Source: Guillardia theta CCMP2712 | Taxonomy: Eukaryota; Cryptophyceae; Pyrenomonadales; Geminigeraceae | Reading direction: 5' to 3' | DNA length: 64,000 nt | NCBI RefSeq assembly: GCF_000315625.1 | Contig: NW_005434672.1 | Location: forward strand, 487,511 to 551,510 | Part shown: positions 57,042-64,000 of the stretch, piece after piece | How the letters are laid out: every line of letters begins with the position of its first letter | Position numbering within the stretch: position 1 is the first letter of the stretch | Notes under the pieces: model-generated | The model's database searches: none | The model's input: the letters and a program-made list of their open reading frames with translations, nothing else | Told to the model about the DNA's origin: nothing | Program-made: the position numbers and the translations under genes

Positions 57042-57842
57042 CTACATCTGCACTAGCAACAGGTTGCCATTGATCTGCAGCCTCGCCGGCTCGTCTTTGG
57101 CCTCCAACTGAGGCTTCCTGGAATGGATCATCCCTCTGGTCTGGCTCAGCTGCACCCGCAGATATCGCAATGGGGGTATGAACGTCTTGTCCAAGTGCAG
57201 GCAGCCCGGCAGGACCCCGATGACACCCTGCCGCTCGATCCTCGCGATCATCCTGGACATGCGCTGGTCCACCTCCTCCAGCAGCTCCTGGTGCAGGAGA
57301 GCTTTGCTCGTCAGGAGGAGGATCTCGAACTCGATCTTGGAGTAATCGACCTCAGCGGGCTCGGGGCTGCCCGTTCCCTTGCACGCGAGCATCGTCTTGA
57401 TCAGGCACTCCAGGAAGCTTCGGCTGTCCCTTATCTTCCTCGCCACCAGACTTTCAATCAGCTTCTTGACGAGCAGGCAGGAAACCCTCGGCCCATCCTT
57501 GAGCCTCGTCTGCTCTGAGAAATCCAAGCGCGCCCTGCGCATCGGGAGCTCGTCGTCCGAGCCCTCGTCCGCGGCGACCTCTTGGTAGGTGTCTTCTCGG
57601 TAGGGATGGTACCGGTACTTCCGTATCGAGCATGTGTGGCTAAACTGAACCTCCTTGCCGTCAAGCTTCCTCTTCCGTCCTGGTGAAGCTGCTGAGACTG
57701 CCTTGTGGTTGTCAATCATCCCTGGACTCTCACTGCATCTGAGAGCGATCGTGTCGTGTGCAAGGAAAGAATGGTTCCAGATCTTAGAAGCACACATGTT
57801 CACTGCTTTATCGACTCGTGAGGAAAAGAGAGACGCACGCAA
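57042..57842 (-). CDS. Hypothetical protein, 266 aa
   Basis: A single open frame. The first 60 residues are variable, followed by a basic patch GRKRKL that could be a nuclear signal, an acidic stretch (DEGSDDELP), and a region from about 100 onward that is well balanced in composition and predicted helical (CLLVKKLIESLVARKIRDS, FEILLLTSKALLHQELLEEV). No known family is recognised. Codon use and open length support a real gene. A second in-frame ATG at residue 16 is an alternative start. Convergent with the coiled-coil gene. Confidence 0.55.
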   Translation of the reverse strand: MRASLFSSRVDKAVNMCASKIWNHSFLAHDTIALRCSESPGMIDNHKAVSAASPGRKRKLDGKEVQFSHTCSIRKYRYHPYREDTYQEVAADEGSDDELPMRRARLDFSEQTRLKDGPRVSCLLVKKLIESLVARKIRDSRSFLECLIKTMLACKGTGSPEPAEVDYSKIEFEILLLTSKALLHQELLEEVDQRMSRMIARIERQGVIGVLPGCLHLDKTFIPPLRYLRVQLSQTRGMIHSRKPQLEAKDEPARLQINGNLLLVQM

Positions 57843-57989
57843 GAGAGAGGATGTTCGATATCGAGAGGAACCTGATCTGTGAACGAAGGAGAGAAATTAA
57901 ATGGAGAGACAGGAAGGATGAACAAAGAGTGAGAAAACGCGGGAAGAGAGGGATATATATCAACACAAGATTGCTAGGTTTATGTACAG

Positions 57990-58800
57990 GCAGGAGGGAT
58001 GGACTAGTCGAGGTCTGACCGGTGCTGATTCCAGGTCAGGAAGGGGTGGGGGGAGAGGAGGGGGTGCTGCATGAAGAAGTTTGATGACTCAACACGAAAG
58101 ACATAGGTATAGGCAGAAGGGGGAGCGGGGAGGGAAGGGAGGGGGTGGGGTGGGGGTGGGGTAGGCGGATGTGAGGATGGAAGGAGATAGGAGCAGGAGT
58201 AGGCGGAAGAGATGAGAAAAACTCAGGGGGGTAAAGTAGTGGTAGGGGTAGTAAAGGAGGGGGTTATGATTGTATGATTTTATGGGAGTATAAGGGGTAG
58301 GGGATTTAAGACTGAAGAAGGAATAGCAGGGGGTGGGGTGACTCCTTTCTGTGTGATTTCTGGTAGGCAACAGCACCCTGTCACGTTTCAGCTGAAGATC
58401 CGAGGAGGGTGGGGTACTTACAATAGGTTTAGAGGGGTCCGTCAAGATTTGTGAGGGTGGGGTGGACTTGGGGGTCGAAAAGTAATAGATTTTTTACGTG
58501 GGAGACTGGGAACATAACCGGTTGAATCTAGGGGTAGGGGTGAAAATACGAGGGGTAATGCTCTTTTATGAGGGGTAGGGGGTATATGCTGGATGTGATT
58601 GTGTCAGGGTAGGTACCATGATCAGGGGTACTTCGACACTCGGGCCGCTCTTTTACTGTATATTTGCTGGGTGGTGAACAAGTGTACGCAAGTAAATCAA
58701 TGTGACTAAGTTGAAGGAGGGGTCATGAGCGAAAAATTGGGGTACGTGGTGTTAAAAGGGTTAAGAATGAGGGTGGGGTGGTGGCTACGGTTGATGGAGT
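57990..58800. repeat. G-tract island (GGGGTAGGGG-type)
   Basis: The clearest example in the window: AGGGGGTGGGGTGGGGGTGG at 58139-58158, GTGGTAGGGGTAGTAAAGG at about 58239-58257, ATGAGGGGTAGGGGGTATAT at 58570-58589. Runs continue to 58790. No exon is seen in 57843-60128. Confidence 0.7.
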
Positions 58801-58929
58801 GTTTGATATTATTGCAACGTTCCAGCGGCTGACCGCAAGAGAGCCTACGGGACCACCCACCCTCCACTTTCACCGGATGACCGTGGTATACCAAGGGGTG
58901 GTCAGACACCGGGAAGGCAAATTGAACGG

Positions 58930-59520
58930 AGGAACTTCCGAAGTCAAGGCAGCGTAACGCGAGCGAGTCGATTCTCGTCAGCCGCTCTCAAGTCAGCCGA
59001 CGGCCTCCCACTTGACTCTGACCTTAGTAACAGATAAGCCTCTTGACTCGGTGATGCCGGGCACGTTCGGAGTGCCGCTCAGCGGCTGACTCAGTGAATT
59101 CTTTGACTCAAACGTTTAGCGGGCCCGGTTGAGTAAAGGCCGTAGTGTTCGTAGTGTTTCCTCTTTACTCAAAGTGAAGTTAAAATCAGTACGAGGACAA
59201 TCAGGAGAGTCGAGGAGTGTTTAGTATGACTCAGTGATCCGATCCGATCCGACCGGGCCGCGGCCCGCCGCCACTGGCCCGGGTGTGCAGCTGGCAGCGC
59301 GGCGTCCGATCACGGATCGGGCGTCCGACCGGGGGCAGATAGTGCGGCTGGCGATGATGCCAGACAAAGGCTCCGTGAACTTGCCAGTTGCCAAGTTGTT
59401 TGGCAGGCCGCGGCTCGCCGCCACCGTGCCCCCCGCCGGGCGCCGGGCCGGGCTCAGCGGCCAGCCTCAGTGAGTACTAGTCACGGTCACCGGGCCGGGT
59501 GCCCGGCCCGGCCGGCGAAG
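58930..59520. repeat. GC-rich island
   Basis: Words such as GACCGGGCCGCGGCCCGCCG (59249-59268), GCCGGGCGCCGGGCCGGGC (59435-59453) and CACCGGGCCGGGTGCCCGGC (59489-59508) alternate with GACTCAGTGA and AAGTCAGCCGAC. The AT-rich motif lies inside it at 59160-59195. A C-tract stretch (ACCCCTACCC, TACCCCTACCCCTC) follows at 59620-59830, the opposite strand bias from 58 kb. Confidence 0.7.
59160..59195 (-). repeat. Copy of conserved AT-rich motif
   Basis: On the minus strand it reads CTCGTACTGATTTTAAC, TTCACTTTGAGTAAAG and AGG. It differs from the copy at 36682-36720 by about one deletion and two or three substitutions, and resembles the copy at 12737-12769. Confidence 0.7.
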
Positions 59521-60128
59521 GCAAAACTTTCTAGAAGATCAGAAGATCAAAAGTTCCAAATGAACCTCAAAAGTTCAGAGAACAGGATGACTCATCCAGG
59601 AGGACACCGGTTCATCGGTTAACCCCTACCCTCTTACACGAGTCACTCTGGTGCATGACCCCCATCAGATTGAAATGGATTGACTTGGTGCTCTAAGATA
59701 AGAGATTTCTCTCTGATAAAAGATTAAAATCGCACCTAGATAGTTCCCTACTCATTCTGCAGGCTGTTATTATGTACCCCTACCCCTCAATTTGGTTCAG
59801 CTCGCTACACAACCCCTATTTTCAGTACCCCACCTCCTTGAAATCCTTGTACACACAAAAGCAGCCTCATCATCCTTTCCCCGTTCCCTTCGATCCTTGC
59901 CCTCCTGTATCTCCCCTTCCTCTCTCCCTCCTCTACCTGCTTCTCCTCCTGCCTGTCTCCGTCCTCGTCCTCCCTCCTCCCTCCTCCCGATCCCAAGATC
60001 ATCCACAGCTTCCTCCTCCTCCCTGGTGTCCCGATCCACCGCCGCTTGCTCCCCTTTCTCTCCTCACCTCGCAAGATCTGGTGAAGTTACCTCCTGCGGG
60101 CGACAGAGAGGCGTTTCAATCCTGAACA

Positions 60129-63100
60129 ATGCTTCGTCGTGGGCACCGAGGAGAAGTTGACATGGAGGGCGGGGCCGCGAAGCCATTCCACGATGACGAG
60201 GGGGGTGGCCTTGACATGAACGCGCCGACAAGTTTTGGAATGCCGAGCATGTCCAGTGGAATTCAGGTTGCACTGATGAACATTCTCATTCTCATCTCTT
60301 CCTCCCCTCCCCTTCTGCACCTTCGCATTTCAACCAGTGCGAGCCTTACTTGCCCTCACACTTTCTCCTGCATCCCTTGCCGCTGACTTCAACTCTCTTC
60401 AGTCTCTCAACGAACCTGACCCAGCCACGTTCGAGTCGCTCAAGCAGGTCATCTTGGTCGCAGGGGCGGCTGGCTCCTTGCTCGTGCTCTTCATCGCAGG
60501 GTTCACCATATCCTTCGTCTTCCTCGTGTGCATGGCATCCTTGTGGTACGCAGCCGACATGACAAGGCAAGGCCTGCTCGCGTACTGCAAGACGCTTGCT
60601 GACTCTTCTCTCCTGTAGTTGGATCCTCTCCTCCCCGTCAGGCACGCGGGACATGAAGGTCGTGGCAGACGCCATTCGGGAGGGAGCAGAAGGTTTTCTA
60701 TCCACTCAGTACGGGACCGTAGGTAGGTGGTCGCTGGTGGTTGCAGGAGCTCTTTTCTTCATCTACCTCATCCGGCCTGTCGGGGAGGGCGCGCACGTCA
60801 GCAGCTTCAGCCTTGCGCTGCTCACCGTCCTCGGGTTCCTCCTTGGGGCTGCCTGCTCGGGCCTTGCTGGGTGGGTCGGGGTCTGGATCTCGGTTCGGTG
60901 CAACCTGCGGGTGGCAGGAGCGGCGGCGAACAACCAGGCGGGGCTCGCGCTGAAGCTTGCCTTCTGCGGAGGAGCCGTCTCTTCCATCATCTCTGCCGCC
61001 ATGTGCATCCTTGGGATCTCGCTGCTCTACTCTCTCCTGTACGCGAGCTTCGTGCTGGGTGGAGGTATGAAGGTTCACGTAATCCCCCTCCTGCTCGTCG
61101 GGTACGGCTTCGGCGCCTCCTTCGTCGCGCTGTTCATGCAGCTGGGGGGAGGCATCTACACGAAGGCTGCGGATGTAGGGGCCGATATGTGCGGCAAGGT
61201 GAGTGTGAGGGGAGACAAGGTGGCAGGCAGGAGGGGGGAGAAGGGAGGAGGGAAGAGAAAGATCATTCAAGGAGGAAAGAGCAATGAAGAAGACAAGGGT
61301 CAGGGGAAGGATGAGGCAGAGGGAGCAGGGAGCAGGGAGAATGGCAAGATGTTGACCATCGTTCCTCCTGTAGATCGAGAGCAATATTCCCGAGGACGAT
61401 CATCGGAACCCTGCAGTCATCGCGGACCTCGTGGGCGACAACGTGGGCGACTGCGCGGGGAGCATGGCGGACGTGTTCGAGTCCATCGCAGCAGAGATCA
61501 TAGGGACCATGATTCATGCGGGAGTGATCATGAAGCATGTCGGAGCTGCTGATATGGAGGTAAGGACCCTCCTCCTCCTCCTCCTCCCCCCCCCTCCCCC
61601 CTCCACCCCCCACGCTCTTCTCCTCCTCCTCCTCCTCATCCTCATCCTCTCCCTCTCTCCCTGGCCCCTCCTCCTCACCGTGTCTCTCTCCCTCTCTCCC
61701 TCTCTCCTCCTCCTCCATCAGCTGCTGTGCCATGTCGACTTTCTCCCCTGCTCCACCTGCCTGTTCCTCTCCTCTTCTGCTCTTCGACCCGCTATCATTC
61801 TGTCATCGTGGCCCTCCCTGCCAGCCACCTCCAGCATGTCTGAGTACTGACGAGGAGGGCAGGGCTACATGTTCTTCCCCTTGGTCGTGCATGCCTTTGA
61901 CCTGATCGTCTCCACCATCGGCATTGTCATTGTCAGGACAGCAGAGGAGAGAGAATGTCAACAACTTTTCGCTGCTGCGCCTTCCCCTCACGCTATCTCA
62001 GGTGACCAGCCGCTACAAGTCATGCGACGAGCATACGTCGTGAGTGCAGGTACACGCGCGAGCTGTTGAGAGGAGGGAAGGAAGGAAGCGTCATGGGGAG
62101 GTGGAGGGATGCAGAGAGCAGGAGGGAGGAGCAGGAGGCGTTCTAAGCTGGACATGGCAGCGCTTGCCCTCGGCAGCTATTTCTTCATCACCTGGAGCAT
62201 GTTGTCGACAAGTGCAGCCCCCTGGGCATGGTGGAAGGTAAAACCAGGAGGCGGACGGGAAAGGGGAGAGGGAAGGGGAGGGGTTGGGGCTCAGTGGCAA
62301 AGGAAAGGACTGTAAAGACACGGACGCAGACATGACAAAGGGGGGAGGGAGGCAGGCAGGGTGACTGTTCCTTCAGTTCTTTCTTTGTGGTCTGCTGGGG
62401 ATTTTCTCAGCCTACGCGCTTATCTTTATCACCCAATACTACACGGACTATGAAAACCCTCCCGTGAAGGGCATCGCCAGGGCGAGCACGACGGGACATG
62501 GTGAGTCCTCCACCACCCTCGACCCGTCCTCCCTCCTCTTGCCCTCCGATGCCTGTCCCATCTCATGTCCAGCGCTCCTGCTCTTCCTCCGCTTCCTATC
62601 CTTTCCAGTCAAGTCCAATTCATTCTCATTTGCGCTCCTCTTTTCTTGTTAGTCCTGCCTTTCTCCTCCTCCTCTCTTACAGTTCTCCTCCGTATCTCCG
62701 TCTCTCCTCCTTCTCACCCGCTCCTTCCTGTCTCCAGGCACCAACATCATCGCCGGTCTTGCGGTCGGCTACGAGAGCACAGCAGGACCAGCCGTCGTCA
62801 TCGCCCTCACCCTCCTCCTCTCCTTCCACCTCGGCGAGTCCTCGGGCCTCGGCTCCGGCTCCGGTCTCTTCGGCACCGCAGCCGCGACCATGGGCATGCT
62901 CGGCACTGCCGTCTTCATCCTTGCCATGAACAACTTTGGGCCCATCGCCGACAATGCGGGAGGAATCGTCGAGATGTCCGAGCAGCCTGAGAACGTCAGG
63001 ATGGTGACTGACAAGCTTGACGCGGTGCCGTCCTGACCTCTCCCTCCGTCCATACTTCCCTCCCTCCCTCCCTCCCTCCCTCCCTCCCTCCCTCCCTCCC

Positions 63101-63942
63101 TCCCTCCCTCCCTCTTCCTTTCTCTCGCTTACTTGCTCCTGGTCGTGATGTTGTTCCTTACAGGTCGGCAATGTCACTAAAGCTGCCACTAAAGGGTATG
63201 CAGTGGGAGGTTCAGCCCTTGCAACTTTCATCCTCTTCCGCGCGTACCTGGATGAGGTCTCCTCCTCCTCCTCCTCCTCCTCCTCCTCCTCCTCCTCCTC
63301 CTCCTCCTCCTTACTTTCTCCCGAAGGTGTCTGAATTTTCGGGTCACGACTTCGAAGTTGTCAACATTGCCAAGGTCAGACTTGTCGTCCCTCTCGCTGC
63401 TCACAGCGCGACAGGTGGAGGTTCTCGTCGGGGGCCTGCTGGGCATCGCCATGATCTTCCTGTTTGTTGGCTGGGCCATCGACGCCGTCGGCAAGACTGC
63501 GCAGGAAGTTGTGAGGGAGGTCAGGAGGCAGTTCGAGATCTACCCAGGTGACTCCACCTTCCCCCTCCTCTCTCCTCCTCTGTCCACCTCGCTCCTCCTC
63601 CTTCCTTTCCTCTGTCCTTCTCTCTCCTCTCTTGTCAACAACCAGTCTCCTACTACCTCTTCCGCCTTTGATCTCGTCTTCCTCTCCCTCCTTCCCTCTC
63701 TTCCTCCCTCTCACATCATCACATCGCCCTGTCTTCCCCTTCATCGCTCCCCTCTCCTCCTCTCCTCTCTCCTCCTCTCACTCCCGCGCAGGCATCCTCG
63801 AGGGTTCGCAGAAACCCGAGTACAACACCTGCGTCGCCATTGTCACCCGGGCAGCGCTCAAGGAGATGACGAGACCAGCCCTGCTTGCGCTGGGAACTCC
63901 CGTGTTCATCGGCTTCCTGTTCAAGTTCATCGGCTCCTACCG
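60129..63942 (+). CDS. Membrane H+-translocating pyrophosphatase, K+-independent type (3' end outside window)
   Basis: Pumps protons with energy from pyrophosphate at the vacuole, acidocalcisome or Golgi membrane. Exons: 60129-60266, 60403-60571, 60642-61198, 61374-61559, 61863-62039, 62148-62237, 62377-62500, 62738-63024, 63164-63256, 63327-63374, 63415-63547, 63792-63942 (phase 2 at the end). Substrate motif DVGADMCGK at 280-288, then [47 protein letters not shown] and [14 protein letters not shown] also match the family. In [12 protein letters not shown] the position set as Ala in K+-dependent enzymes is Lys582, the K+-independent type. The N-terminal 46 residues are hydrophilic. The exon 2 donor appears to be GC (GCCTGC), less certain. 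The exon at 61863 may contain an unseen intron near the loop [11 protein letters not shown]. The C-terminal membrane spans and the last catalytic Asp motifs lie beyond 64000. Confidence 0.9.
63057..63113 (+). repeat. (CCCT)n microsatellite in pyrophosphatase intron
   Basis: About 14 copies of CCCT lie in the intron between 63024 and 63164. Other introns of this gene hold long CTC runs (63260-63312, 61562-61640). All are pyrimidine-rich on the coding strand. Confidence 0.9.
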
Positions 63943-64000
63943 GTACCCTCCTCTTGCCTCCTAGATCAAACTGATCCTCTCCTCTTCCTTCCTCTCCCTC

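Noticed and set aside
57990-58800. Telomere or subtelomere from GGGGTAGGGG words
   Set aside because: The words are irregular, are interrupted by ordinary sequence and occur at many internal places between genes, on both strands.
60723-60746. 24-nt intron in the pyrophosphatase (GTAGGT...TTGCAG)
   Set aside because: It is in frame and looks like a splice pair, but is too short to splice, and the retained residues complete a membrane helix expected by the family.

Overview
The window is eukaryotic nuclear DNA. Nearly every gene is split by short spliceosomal introns, mostly 42-60 nt, with GT-AG and a visible share of GC-AG borders. Three genes start with an ER-type signal peptide that runs into a plastid transit peptide with the motif AFAP (the gene at 4423-7788, UROD at 29977-31587, the CPP1-like gene at 43051-44295). 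That two-step targeting is typical of algae with a complex red-type plastid. With the short introns and dense packing it suggests a cryptophyte, probably Guillardia theta or a relative; the species is inference. Exons below were joined by hand from reading frame, splice sites and family similarity, and nearly all joined lengths are multiples of three.

Layout. 1-12 kb: the end of an unknown gene, a UvrD/Rep helicase (+), an 18-exon plastid protein of unknown function (-), a zinc-less ribosomal protein S29 (+) and the GPI mannosyltransferase PIG-B (-). 12-20 kb: an RWP-RK factor (+), a P-loop kinase (-) and a 12-exon ankyrin protein (-). 20-32 kb: THOC5 (+), NDUFS4 (+), a PAS-PAS cyclic nucleotide phosphodiesterase (-), a small hypothetical gene (+) and plastid uroporphyrinogen decarboxylase (-). 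33-42 kb: a Mid1/NALF-like cysteine-rich protein (+), a PDZ-C2 protein with a myristoylation start (-), a serine-rich hypothetical protein (+) and a GT31-GT10 fused glycosyltransferase (-). 43-51 kb: the CPP1-like J-like protein (-), a cation diffusion facilitator (+), MCM8 (-) and a MAP2K-like kinase (-). 52-64 kb: a 910-residue coiled-coil protein (+), a hypothetical protein (-) and an H+-pyrophosphatase (+) that runs off the window.

The genes are not an operon. Several are housekeeping genes for mRNA export, respiratory complex I, GPI anchors, haem synthesis, recombination and proton pumping; the others are signalling or unknown. Convergent neighbours are packed tightly, down to 20-30 bp. 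The larger divergent intervals, and two tandem intervals that also contain a gene start, hold long repeat islands of two kinds: G-tract/C-tract DNA rich in GGGGTAGGGG or its complement, and very GC-rich blocks built from a small vocabulary (CCGGGCC, GACTCAGTGACT, CGGTACGGTA). A conserved AT-rich motif lies beside some of them. These islands do not occur between convergent genes. They are the most system-like unexplained signal here, together with the glycosyltransferase fusion and the Mid1-like gene.
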